The translations under genes were made by a program, and so were the position numbers. DNA of 64,000 nucleotides from Mytilisepta virgata (lineage: Eukaryota > Mollusca > Bivalvia > Mytilida > Mytilidae), in contig CM051520.1 of NCBI GenBank assembly GCA_028015205.1, positions 8,838,501 to 8,902,500 of the forward strand. Direction: 5' to 3'. Position 1 is the first letter of the stretch. Every line of letters starts with the position of its first letter. Of the stretch, positions 36,990-48,112 are shown piece after piece. A model generated the notes under the pieces. It was given only the letters and a program-made list of their open reading frames with translations. It did no database searches and had not been told where the DNA came from.

Positions 36990-38640
36990 GCAGAAACAAT
37001 AGTAGTATTTGTCTTTAAACTGATCGAAAGATTATGTCTATATCATATAGAAAATCAGCCACAATCCCTCCCGTTAGGGGTTTAGTATCATGCCATCATA
37101 AATTATACGAGAAGAACATAACCCGTATCATGCCAACAACTGGTTTTAGAATAAATGTGTTTATTTCCGATGCAAAGGCCCTATGAGTGAATCAATATTC
37201 CAAGACTTGACAACAGTATCGTAACTATATCCCTTGTTGATAAGTCTGTTTAAAGGTTTGATTAGCTTTTCAGGTGAATGTTTGTGCAGGAACTGTACAT
37301 GACGTATATGATAGTATTATATGATCCCTGGTTTATGCTTTGTATAGAATATTACCATAACAGATGGGATGTGAAATACCTGAACGTATAAGATGTTTAC
37401 ACGTTGATTTATATTTACGAATGAGGTCCTTTTACCGATGATAAAATTAAGTAAAAGTTTTCACACGTTTATGATATCGAAATCACTGGCGTAATAATCT
37501 TTCAGTAATACAGAGATTTCTTTCGTTAAAATAATCCACATTTGATTGATGGCATTGTTAGAATATGATGTTTCACAATAAATCCGAAGGCCCTCTTTAA
37601 TACATGTCAATATGAATGTTAAAATCTTTGAAAGAGGTTTTGTAGAGCAATTAGCTGACCCAGCAATGTACCTTTGTTTAAACGGATTCTTATGTAGATT
37701 AGGAATCCAATAAAGAGCAGGAACATCCATTTCTTCACCCTTTATTGAAATTCCAAAGGAATGAAGAACGGTCTCAAGGACTTCCTGCTTAGTGAGTGTG
37801 GTCGGTGTACAGGATTGGGTTACCCGCAGTGTTGTCTATTCCCAACTCGTCTCTAAGACACTCAAAATAATAGTTCTTGTAGACAAAAACGATCTCGGGC
37901 TTTGTCCGCTTGGAAAATAACATATTTGTCATGGAGGCGAGTCAAGTTTTCAACAACCTTAAGGTCTTAAAGTTGGATGTAGCTTTAGTTCTCATAGACC
38001 CTTGGAAGTTTTTAATTCGGACCTGTATCGTTGACCGAATATCCTTCACCCACTCTGAAAATGTATGAGCAGGTTCGGGTTCCATTTGAAATCCATTTTC
38101 TGGCGTAGTCCTCAATAGAATCCATCAGCAATTTGAAATTATTTTTGCAATTAATTGGTTTTCGGTAATTTGGATCTTTATCTAGCATACATGTATGTTT
38201 TAGCTTTTGATAATAAACTACATTAAGATCTCCATTGATAACATGAATCACAGGACTATAATTGAATGGAGATATCGAGAAAGAGCAGTCAGTGGGTTTA
38301 GACTTCAGGTCATTGGAATTAAGATCCTGCAATGCCCGTTTGTGTACTTGGAAATCTTGGTTGAAAAGGGTATAAGAATAAGAAATAAGTGGAACAGTTT
38401 AGTCTTTGTAATATGGAGGAATTTTACGGTTTTGTAGTGACGGATATTGCTCAGATTTGTAGGATCCAAGCCTTTATTAAAAAAGTTAACCTTAATGAAC
38501 GACCTTTTGTGAGATTCGTCGTTATGGATGCGAACTTTATAGTTTGAATAATCTATGACCAGCAATATCCGATACCGTATTCAGCTGAATTGAAATTTTT
38601 GATTTAGGAATAATGACTTGTTCCTGATATGTATATTTTG
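36990..38640 (-). pseudogene. Penelope-like retroelement reverse transcriptase, minus strand, decayed
   Basis: Minus-strand segments in 5' to 3' order are KVNFFNKGLDPTNL (near 38480), then YRKPINCKNNFKLLMDSIED (near 38165-38110), then a frameshifted stretch. LYWIPNLHKNPFKQRYIAGS (near 37715-37656) follows, with STKPLSKILTFILT after it. The LYW-x-P-x-LHK box resembles the GLPK-x-HK box of Penelope-like RTs. Stops and frameshifts separate the pieces. The 3' part is at 34440-35270, with other repeat DNA between. Confidence 0.75.
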
Positions 38641-39482
38641 AATATACAGCTTGACCAAAATACCTTGTATGACATTTTTTTATTCAAAGTGTTTGTGAAA
38701 TCTAAGAACAGACTAAAAAAAACGGCTCAAATTTTCAAATTAAATAATACCCGCAAATTTAATTTGCCCTATCCTTTTTTATTAATAAAACATTGTCTAG
38801 ATAGGATGGATATCCTGTCATCTATGCATCATAAACTTATCCTAATATATCCAGTCAAGTTAACCTTGCCTTAATTTTGGCTACCGTGTTTAAGATCCGT
38901 TTTGTTTTATTACTGACCATGTATTGATAATGTTTCGGCGCTTTCAATATCAACTACATGTATAACACTGCATAACCCATACAAGGAACCTAAGTATTTT
39001 TAATAAAATGTATTGAAAATTTACTGATGAAATCGTTATTTAGACCCTGAGTAATACAATTCCAACTCAATGAACGGAGCTGATACAATTTCGGAATAAA
39101 AATCTTTTCTATACAAAACAAATTTGTATTCTATGGAAAATGTGAAAAGTATTGGATTTATTAATTATCTTAAAATTTCAGTAAACGGTTCGAATCATTA
39201 AAATCCAAATAATATGTATGAAGCATATTTTCATTAAAAAAAACTATATTTCCACCTAAAAACATCTTCATTTGACTTTTGTTTTCCCAAATTCTGTATC
39301 TCTAAACTCCTGATATCAAAAGATAATTCGTTTATTTCAGTTTTATATTTTGAAGTACATTCACGTCTGATATCCTAAAGTCCTATCATGTCGATTTATT
39401 TTTTAACGACCCCTTCAACTTTCAGATGACGAGAGTTAGTGGTAATAAAATTCCGGTAATAATTTGGCAAAATAAGTCTTAG
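38641..39482. other. Intron segment, nothing recognised
   Basis: AT-rich sequence without coding signals or clear repeats. The frame at 38629-38874 has no family resemblance. Confidence 0.4.
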
Positions 39483-40578
39483 TAGTCCAGTCAAACTAAG
39501 TTTTAACCTCAAACTAATTGCAACAGAAAATGTTTTAGTTCTAATCTATAGCATTAAACCCCAAATATACACAGAAAAAAGTCCCATAAAATCTAACTTG
39601 AGGAAAACTCAAAATCAGCATTTTTAATGAGGAACCAGAGTGAGTTATCTTTTCCTAACCAATGTAGGTAAGGGAGATAATTAAATTCTCTCCCTTTTGT
39701 CCTGAGGCTAAAAGGGAGACAAATTTATTATCTCCCTTACCTACATTGGTTAGGAAAATATAACTCACTCTGGTTTCTTATTTCCTATGGAAATTAACAT
39801 TGGAAAGGGGAGATAACTCTGCAAAAATTAGTCTTTTTTTGTCAGTTTTTGGTTGATTTTTTTAAAATTCATGTAAAGTATGATACTTTGATGGGGTTAT
39901 AAGTTCGTATTTGATTATATTATATAATCTTCTGCTCATGAAATGTACAAAACCGAAGTGTTATGGGTATTTTTTATTTTTTTTGCACATTTTTCATTAA
40001 AGAAATTGCAAATTTGTGGCTTTGTGACCATTTTGAAAAAATAATGTGAAAATTTGGTATTGTTTATATCTGTAAATTATATTTGTTCAGCATCTACCTT
40101 GTTTAAAGAAACTTTAAACCACAAAAAGAAGAATATGTGCTTAATCATTTTTATTAAATTTGAGATTCTTTACCTTGACATGTTGAAAAATTTAATAAAT
40201 GGTCAACTAATGAATTACGAAATCTAGGTTGTAGCTTGATAAAAGATATGAAAACACCTTTAGAGTTGTTTGTTATACTCTAAAGACGGACAAAATATCA
40301 AGAATCAATACATTCTGCTGAATAGAAGCGGTAAAGTTATAATTTTGTATCAATTTTTATTGATATTTCTGCCTTTTTTTGCAGAGTTATCTCCCATTTT
40401 CAATGCAAATCTCCATAGGAATTTTTAAATCGTGATTTTTTAGTCTTCCTCAAGTTAGATTTTGTTAGACTTTTTTCTGTGTATATTTGGGGTATAATGC
40501 TAAAGATTAAAACTTAAAAATCTTCTTTTGCAATTACTTTAAGGTTAGGGTCAAATTTATGCTAGATTGACTGGACTA
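39483..40578. mobile_element. Long terminal-inverted-repeat element of about 1.1 kb
   Basis: The left end tagtccagtcaa (39483-39494) pairs with ttgactggacta (40567-40578). The imperfect inverted arms run inwards for roughly 200 bp, to about 39835 on the left and about 40370 on the right, sharing 'ccccaaatatacacagaaaa' and 'gagataactctgcaaaaa'. The left arm is longer because a palindrome is inserted in it (39632-39777). The centre encodes nothing obvious, so it is a non-autonomous element. Flanking TAG on both sides may be a target duplication. Confidence 0.8.
39632..39777. repeat. Near-perfect 67-bp-arm hairpin nested in the left arm of the 39483-40578 element
   Basis: Bases 39632-39698 are almost the exact reverse complement of 39710-39777, around an 11-nt loop (gtcctgaggct). 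The arms contain aaccaatgtaggtaagggag on one side and its complement on the other. The right arm of the host element lacks this block at the matching place (between 'atttttaa' and 'ttcctatgg'), so the hairpin is an insertion. The CTCCCTTACC / GGTAAGGGAG words suggest a miniature palindromic element. Confidence 0.85.
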
Positions 40579-41150
40579 TAGAGTTTAATGTTTATCGTCC
40601 TACAAGTTATTTGTTGATGCTCTTTTTAACAGAGCGAATTGACTGTCATATAAGCTAAGACGGGTCCCTTTTCATAATGGGATGTCAGTCCAAAAGATTC
40701 ATGGTGGTCATCACATTTTGGTTGATCGGTATAAATTAATGTTTGTCTGCCATACGGACTAGATATCTTAGTTATGTATAACGTCAATTGGACTTATTGT
40801 TTTTGCTATTTGCAATGTGTCAATCACCATTTATAAACGAGCAGCAGATGCTAACCATTCTAAAGCAGTTGACGCCTTGTCTTTTTTGTACCCGAACTAC
40901 CAGCAGAGTGCAAAGCGAGCTATTGCTATGACTTTGCGTCTGTCTGTGACGTTAACTTTTCCTCAGAACCACTGTGCCAATCGAGGACCAACTTAGATTG
41001 GTCCCCTTAGAAAGTTGTGTCACGATATCTGCGGTTAAAAAAATGTAAAATAAACCAAACATAATATTCCTTGAAAAATATCCACCTCTAAAACAACTGA
41101 TACCAAACTGGAGATTGTGACTGGAGGAAGCACCTTAGATTAGTTTGACC
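40579..41150. other. Intron segment, nothing recognised
   Basis: No coding region, exon-like splice pair or clear repeat seen. Confidence 0.4.
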
Positions 41151-41155
41151 GCTAT

Positions 41156-41425
41156 TTGATTGATTGATTGATTGTCTTTATTTCCTCCATAATTGAAGAT
41201 TTGCTATCTTATATATTCTGAAACTATTTAATTGCTTTATTTCACATTGGTTTTATTATTTGTTTAATTCATTTGGGTTTATCGTCCACGTGTAATAATT
41301 ATGTAACAGTAGAGCATGATTTTTCTCCCGAAATTGCCTGCCAGGGATCGAACTAGGAACCTTTGGCTCGATAGTACACCGCTCTACGAAATTAGCAAAA
41401 GGATTACTCCACTAGCGCAGATAAT
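41156..41425 (-). mobile_element. tRNA-derived SINE, minus strand
   Basis: On the minus strand a tRNA-like head has an A-box-like stretch (gtagagcggtgtact, about 41388-41374). About 30 nt later comes a canonical B box, GTTCGATCCC (41353-41344). The body follows, then a tail 'aaataaagacaatcaatcaa' running into (TCAA/ATCA)n down to 41156. Total length is about 270 bp, usual for a SINE. Having A and B boxes but no tRNA cloverleaf rules out a functional tRNA. Confidence 0.75.
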
Positions 41426-42004
41426 GGAGGTTGGTTATAAACCTGTTATGGTTATATTACATCAATTTAATTCAAAGGAATACCGTTACACTTCTTTCAC
41501 ACGTTGATATGGCAGCCCAGTTATAGAAATCTTGTCTTTTCACGAGTGGAGCGCAGATGAACGAATGAAAAAAACATGAATGTCCAGTGGAAGAAATCAC
41601 CGAATTTCCATATTAAAACACGAGAGTACATATTTCTTCAGTAAATAAACATTCAATTTGGCCCAGGTAGTCAGTCTATTGACTAATATCGGACATTATT
41701 TCGCGGACTGTAACGTAAATGTGTCTACCTACGTCAGAGGCTTAAATTTAAAATTATAGTTAAAATTCTAAATTATTGGATTAAAAGTGATTTTAAACAT
41801 CAAAGCAGATTCTTTCACGAAGGATTAAAATGTTGACTATGCTTCCAGTGTAAAACAGGTGGTCATTTGCATTCTAAATAAGCCAAAAATAGTTTTATAT
41901 AATATGATTATTGTGGGTTGATACTTTAAACACAATCCATAAATGCACCTTTTAAAGTTGTTTGAGTTCTTTTTGTAATTAAATACTTCATTTTCTTTTT
42001 ACAG

Positions 42005-42056
42005 GATGCTGATTTGCCTAAAAATACCTCTGTGCAAATGAGCAGGATGCCGGAAG
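42005..42056 (+). CDS. Divergent exon B closing the last array cassette
   Basis: The 52-nt exon follows acceptor ttttctttttacag (ending 42004) and ends at donor gtattt (42057), running from phase 0 to phase 1. It encodes DADLPKNTSVQMSRMPE plus one base. Alignment with the array linker preserves LP-x-N, an N-x-S/T sequon (NTS against NVT) and the final PE, with one codon fewer. Even the donor context (gaag|gtatttt) is conserved. It would complete the cassette begun at 19996 across a 21.3-kb intron and joins 47145 in frame through a GTA valine codon. Confidence 0.78.
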
Positions 42057-42599
42057 GTATTTTGACATTATTAATTATTAGATTGAACAATGTTGGTAAC
42101 GAGAAATAGGTAACATAATACGAAATCGATTACTATACCAACTTCTACAACGACTTCTACAAATACACAAATAGGCACCAGGGGTCAACTCAAAATACCT
42201 TTACCTACATCATTTTTGTACATACAGGTAACTTTTTGATTGAGTCTATTTTTAACATTTCAGATTGAGTTTGTTCTTCCTGGACATAAACAATTTATGA
42301 TCAAAGCAAAAACTAGTTTGGAAAGATTCCTATCAATTTTCAAGGTCAAACGGTATAGACACACCATTATGTTAATCCTCACTGAAGAGAAAAAAATCCA
42401 CAAATTTGAAAAAAAACGCTAAGAACTAGGGTTAAGGATGAAGATATTCTTCAATGCCGGAACCATACTTTAACTGATTATAGATAATGTGTTTTAAGTT
42501 AAGGGAAAAGTTAGTTTAGGGAGCAACCATTTGATTTTTATTAAGGGGGTCTGTCAAACCAAACACATAAGAATTGAATTTGCTGCTTCTCTGCCTAAC

Positions 42600-44908
42600 A
42601 TGCAGGAGCTCACGCAGGTAGAATTTCAAAAATTGTCAGTTTTAGCTTGTGAACTACGGTGTGTCATTTTAATGATTATTGATTTAGTATCTTTATAGAA
42701 CAACTGCATTCTATTTTTAGATGGGAATAAGGTTTTATATTTTTGACTATAGGTAAGTGGTCCAACTACTTACAGGGGGTGCGGGGATCACTGTTTATTA
42801 TTCCGGATGAAGTTCGGGGATATTTGTGATGGGTTTGTCCGTAAAATAATCTTGTCTCCAGAACTCCTTGTCACAAACTGTATGTAGATGCGCAATAAAG
42901 TTTTGGAATTTTGATTTTCAAAAATTGGGGCCCACAGCTGTCGAAAATTGTGAATTTAAGCTTGTGACCTTAACGCCTCTTTCATTTTTCATTTTATATA
43001 TTAATTTATATTCAGTATTGTCACATACTGTATTTAAATGCGCAATAAGGTTTTATAGCTTTGATTGTAAAAAAATTGGGCCCACAGTGGTCGAATTTCT
43101 TGAATTGTCAAATCGAAAATTTAAACTTGTGACCTAAACCCCTCATACATTTTTCATTTTATGCTTTAATTTATATACAGTATGTAGATGTGCAATAAGG
43201 TTTTCGAATTTTGATTTTTAAAAATTGGGGTCCACATGGGTCGAATTTCAAAAATTGGAAGTTTAAGCTTGTGACCTAAACTCCTTATACATTTTTCATT
43301 TTATGCTTTTAATTTCTATACAATTTTGTCACATACCGTATTTAGATGCGCAATAAGGTTTTAGAATTTTGATTTTGACAACTTTGGGCCTACACTGGTT
43401 GTATTTCGGAAATAGTGAATTTTAGCTTGTGCCTTAAACTCCTCTTTCATTTTTCATTTATATTTAGAAAATTTATTTGTTATCCCCGCACTTTCGAAGA
43501 AAGTTCGGTGATATAGCGATTGTCTCCTTCCGTCCGTCCGTCCGTCACACTTTCTTGTGACATCAACTCCTCTATCACTTTTGGGTTCAGGAATTTAATT
43601 TCTATATAGAATGGTTGCAAACCAAGTGTAGATGCGCAATAATATGGATTTTGGTTTTTTTTAAAAAGGGGCCCAACAGGGGTTGAATGTCGAAAATTTG
43701 AAATTCAAGCTTGTGACCTAACCTCGTCTTTTATTTTTCAATTTATGCATTTTATTTCTATATAGTATTGTCAGGCACCATATGCAGATGCGCAATAAGG
43801 TTTAAGAATTTTGATTTTCTAAAATTGGGGCCCACAGGGGTAGAATTTTGAAAAACTGTCAATTTAAGCTTGTGACCTAAATTCCTCTTTCATTTTGCAA
43901 TTTATGTTTTTTATTTCTATACAGTATTGTCATGCACCATATGCAGATGCGCAATAAGGTTTTAGAATTTAGATTTTTTTAGAATTGGGGCACACAGGGG
44001 TCGAATTTAAAAAAATTTCAGTTGAATATGAGAATGTAACCTCTTTATTCATATTCATCTTCATGCATTTAATTTCTATACAGTATTGTCACATACTGTA
44101 TATAGATGCGCAATAAGGTTTTAGAATTTTCATTTTCAAAAATAGAGGCCCACAGGGGTCGAATTTCGAAAATTAGGAATTTAAGCTTGTGACCTAAATT
44201 ACTCTTTTATTGGCCGGGTTGCACAGAGTGCAAATCCGGGTTATAGTATGGTGAATGTTGGGCGGGCGGGGAAAATGGGTACCTATTTTGCGAAATCAAC
44301 TCCTCCGACAGTTTTTCACCCACATCCTTGAAACTTCATAGAATGTTTTTATATATATTGAAGATGTGCACCTCACTTTATGGAATTATTTCAGGAATTA
44401 TTTCCCATTTTTCCAAATTTTGGAACTTAGTCGTTTTTTTTATTGACATCTTCAATAGAGGGTACCTATTTTGCAAAATCAACTCCTCCTACAGTTTTTC
44501 ACCCGCATCCTTGAAACTTCGCAGAATGTTTTAATATATATTGGAAGATGTGCACCTCACTTTATGGAATTATTTCAGGAATTATTTTCCATTTTTCCAA
44601 ACACATGTTTATCAACATGTAATCAAATCAAATATTGCTTACTTCACCTATTTCTAATTAAATTGATGACTGCCTCCGTGCTCGTACACCAACATACAAT
44701 GTGTCTGATTTTGTCTATATAAATATTCATGACAGCCAATGTGCAATATGATCTTGTAATCACCTTTGTCACCACTACAGTAAACACCCAGTAAAGCAAC
44801 CCGGCCATTTGTGTCTTTGACCATTTTTTTCTCATTTTATGCATTTAATTATCAAAAACTGTATCTAGACCGTCGGAAACGACAGCTATCCCCGCACTCC
44901 CCACAGTT
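42600..44908 (+). repeat. Dispersed tandem repeat element with 150-170-bp monomers and inverted ends
   Basis: The element is bounded by GTGCGGGGAT (42779-42788) and ATCCCCGCAC (44888-44897) as inverted ends, with a related segment from 42600. Monomers share 'gtcacatactgta', 'gatgcgcaataaggttt', 'aaaattggggcccaca' and 'aagcttgtgacct', repeating about every 150-170 bp. A second head with (CCGT)n lies at 43485-43545. It is interrupted by the 44212-44806 element. Non-coding. Confidence 0.85.
44212..44806. mobile_element. 595-bp terminal-inverted-repeat element nested in a tandem repeat
   Basis: It has perfect 11-bp ends, GGCCGGGTTGC (44212-44222) and GCAACCCGGCC (44796-44806), flanked on both sides by ATT (44209-44211 and 44807-44809), a likely target duplication. 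It carries two monomers of about 180 bp starting gggtacctattttgc. A related, older copy is at 50950-51795. No transposase, so it is non-autonomous. Confidence 0.85.
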
Positions 44909-45335
44909 TGTATCCCTGACCTTAGAAATAAAATGTATACAATGAAAAATGAAAGAAAACTTTCAGCCACCCACTTATAATTCCCAATTTTTTAAATTTG
45001 ACCCCTTAAGGCCCCAATTTTCGAAAATCAAAATTATAAAACGTTATTTCGCATCTAAGTACAGTATGTGACAATACTGTATAGAAATTAATGCATAAAA
45101 TGACAAATAAAAGAGGAGTTTAGGTCACAAGCTTAAATTCCAAATTTAAATAATTCGACCCCTGTGGCCCCCAATTTTTGAAAATCAAAATTCTAAAACT
45201 TTATGGCGCATCTGCATACCATATGTGACAATACTGTATAGAAATTAAATGCATGAAGTTAAAAATGAACAAGGAGTTTAGATCACAAGAAAGTGTGACG
45301 CACGGACAAACAGACAGACGGACGGGGGCGATAAC
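44909..45335 (-). repeat. Inverted partial copy of the same tandem-repeat family
   Basis: Two or more monomers run in reverse orientation ('gcgcatctgcataccatatg', 'gacaatactgtatagaaatt'), ending with the complement of a CCGT-type head (cagacagacggacggg near 45309). Together with 42600-44908 this forms a head-to-head inverted arrangement. Confidence 0.8.
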
Positions 45336-47144
45336 AATAAAAAAAAAATACATTGTACGAAGACATCCTGGGTCCAAGTCTGAATCTTCCATTTTCGTCT
45401 ACAATGCACTGGTTACAACTATATCTTTGCAGATTTATATAAGCACTTTATTAAAATTTTAATAGCTAGGAAAGAATTTCTAGCCTAGATGTACGTCTTT
45501 TTACAATACCTGCGCATAATTCCATAATATAGTGTTATAGAAATGCCTTCTTCGTCAATGAAGCTCAAATTAAAAAAAAAAACAGGATCACTGCCGAAAA
45601 TGACGGATGGATTTTCGACAAATATTATTTCAAGTAAGGATTAGAAAAAGTCGAAACCTGGATATATCTTCAAATTCTGTACAGACTATACATGTATATT
45701 CAGATTCAGAAACAGAGTAATACCAAAAATGAAAAAACAATCTGGCAAATTTACCAGCTTGATCCAAGCCGATCCCTTACCCCACAATTCAAATGGTTGC
45801 TCTCCAAGGGGGTTGGGGGTGGGGATACTCCCCAAAATGTTCCGTCCGTTGGCTTGCCAGAGGAAATAAGTTTCACCCCCTAAAAATACCAAAAATTCTA
45901 GACTCACCCTAAAAAATCTGTTGGAAAATTGCCCACCCCCCCCCCCCCCCTTAAAAAAACTTGAATATTCACTGAACATTTTGATCCCCAAAAATAGTAC
46001 GAGCATTTTTACGGAAAATACTTGGGAGTTCCTACCTACCCCTGGTTTGCTCCCTCATAAAATCAATCAATAAATCAAAATAAAATCAGAAATTAAATCT
46101 CCGATATTTTTTCAATTTTCAACAAATTTTAAAAACAAACGGCATTTTAACTTCTTACAATTTTAACAAAGATGCGCATTTCCCACAAAAGAGCCAATGG
46201 AATTTACATTATCTTGTATTTTCAGATGACCCCTAACAAAATAAGTCGGTCTCTGTGTAGAAGTCGGTTTAAATGTCGGTATAGAGAATTTCGTACGATG
46301 TCGAATAGATCTGTACATTTTGACAACATGGTCGCTGTTAAAATCCGAGCGAGCTAATTATTCTCATTTAAAAAGAAACACACTTAAGCACATTTAACCG
46401 GATTTCCAGCATTTTGATCGCGAGCACTGCTGATGAGTTGTCAGTCAACGAATGGCCATACAGTGCATCAAATTTATTGCGGTATTTTATGATACATTTT
46501 ATTATTAAATCTTATTATTATGTTCAATAGAAAAGGTACCTACATAAGAAACAAAAATATTCCCCAGTTCAAATAAAAGTTATTTGTTATTATATAATTT
46601 ACTATGCGGTTTTCTAGAAGGCATTCTTAGATGACTTTAGAATTAGGAGACGACCGGTTGGGTAGTACTTTCGGAACACAGATAAAATTACCAAGCCCTT
46701 TGAAATGAATATGAAAAGATATATAAAAAAAATTAAATCTCTGCGGCTAAGGAAATATTTAACTTCGTCGACTGTGCTAAGTGAATTTACCTAGGTACAG
46801 GAAATCTAAAAAAAATCGTCTTTAGGGGAAAAAAAATGTACTTATACTAGATCAAAAGTGAAGGACTGGAAAATATTCAACTCGTTCCGCTGTGCTTCAG
46901 TCGAAAATACGTGAATTTTAAAAACTCGACGATTTTCCAGTCTTCACTTTGAACTCGTGTAAGAACCTAATATTCTTATTTACGCCTTGTAATTGTTGCT
47001 GTATCAAATAGGGACAATGTTCTCTAATCAAATCAATCCCATTTTGTATGCACTGTTAACTTATAATAGTTTTTAGAACTAATATAAAAGTAACTTTTTT
47101 CGAATGTGTATAGGTCTCTTTTCAAATTTATATTTGTCTTTCAG
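45336..47144. other. Intron segment upstream of the 47145 exon
   Basis: Mostly unassigned AT-rich sequence. It contains a poly-C tract (about 45934-45951) and an inverted repeat at 46853-46956 (separate entry). No supported coding exon. Confidence 0.4.
46853..46956. repeat. Inverted repeat, arms about 20 bp
   Basis: The stretch 'aagtgaaggactggaaaat' near 46856 pairs with 'attttccagtcttcactt' near 46930, and 'actcg' motifs lie inside and outside the arms. This is probably the core of a small palindromic element. Confidence 0.6.
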
Positions 47145-48112
47145 TACATGATGAAATACCACTTCCTACAGTTACTATTTTCCATAGACGAAAAGTTCGG
47201 GCTGAACATTTATCGGCTGAAAATGGAATGAAATCTAAGTTTGAAATGAAGAACAAGGATACACGTAGAATACAGAAAAAGGATAAACATCGAGTACAGA
47301 AAATGGATAAACCGAAAATACAGAACAAGGATAAACCTAAAATACAGAACAAGGATAAACCTAAAATACACAAGGATGAACCTAAAATACACAAACCTAA
47401 AATACACAAGGATGAACCTAAAATACACAAGGATGAACCTAAAACACACAAGGATAAACATAAAATAGAGAAAGATGAACCTAAAATACAGAACAATGAT
47501 AAACCTAAGATACAGAACATTGGTAAACCTAAAATACAAAACAATGGTAAACGTAAAACATATCTTCAACTAGTACACGTCCAAAGTACATCTATAAAAC
47601 TTCGTAGTATGATTTATGCACATGAAAACAATATACAAAAACTTGTGAAATCATGGATGGCCCCTCTTCAACGTCATTTAAAATCAGAAAATTATTACAA
47701 ATCAGACGACAAATCAGTAATACATGAGATAGTAAAACTAATTGACAATAAACAGTATAAGGATGCATATACTTCAGTCAGTGATTTAGAAACAAGAGCA
47801 AGAAATTTTCTAGAGAAGAATTATGGACATAAAATATACCAGCAACGATTAAAGGTTTCATTGGCTCATCTTTCTTTCGCAGTAGAACGTTTAATGTCGG
47901 GCGATAAAAGAAGGCTAGCTGATGATATAATTCGTCGTGTACAAATTGATCTGCGGTCGACATCATTTTTCAGAGAAAATGATAGGAAAGTTATACAAGA
48001 AATAATGAATTTTATTGACAAGAAAGATTATAAAATGGCTTCAGAATTAATTCAAGATGTTAAAAAGAGTTCCAATGCAATGTTAATCTACAGAGCCAAA
48101 CGTAGTAACACG
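47145..48112 (+). CDS. Divergent cassette exon A with inserted coding minisatellite
   Basis: A paralogue of the array exon A. The acceptor is tttgtctttcag (ending 47144) and the donor gtaagt (48113), with phases 1 to 0, identical to the array. The start aligns directly (DEIPLPTVTIFHRRKVR against the array's TEIKYPTMSDFHHRRNVR). Both 90-residue subrepeats are present: LKSENYYKSDDKSVI then NKQYKDAY, and LRSTSFFRENDRKVIQEI then KKDYKMA. The exon is 300 nt longer because about 100 lysine-rich residues, built from K-P-K-I-(Q/H)-(N/K)-D/E blocks, lie near the start (about 47240-47550). The first bases of the intron (atgaatgttttt at 48138) also resemble the array intron. Function unknown. Confidence 0.88.
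47265..47560 (+). repeat. Coding minisatellite (24-27 bp units) in the divergent exon A
   Basis: About ten in-frame units related to 'aaggataaacctaaaataca' encode 8-9-residue blocks such as DKPKIQNK and DEPKIHK. All changes in unit number are multiples of three, so the frame is kept. The array exons lack this tract. Confidence 0.85.

Noticed and set aside
41330..41400. Functional tRNA gene on the minus strand
   Set aside because: A and B boxes are present, but no acceptor stem or cloverleaf can be drawn and a SINE body and tail follow.
42240..42422. Possible exon after 'taacatttcag' reading FVLPGHKQFMIKAK
   Set aside because: It is open only in phase 0, whereas the upstream exon leaves phase 1, and in phase 1 it hits TGA at once. 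The faint resemblance to the 62221 frame (G...M..KAK) is too short to rely on.
47128..47569. Minus-strand repetitive frames (Leu/Phe/Tyr/Arg-rich)
   Set aside because: Reverse reading of the plus-strand minisatellite, which is coding on the plus strand with conserved flanking domains.
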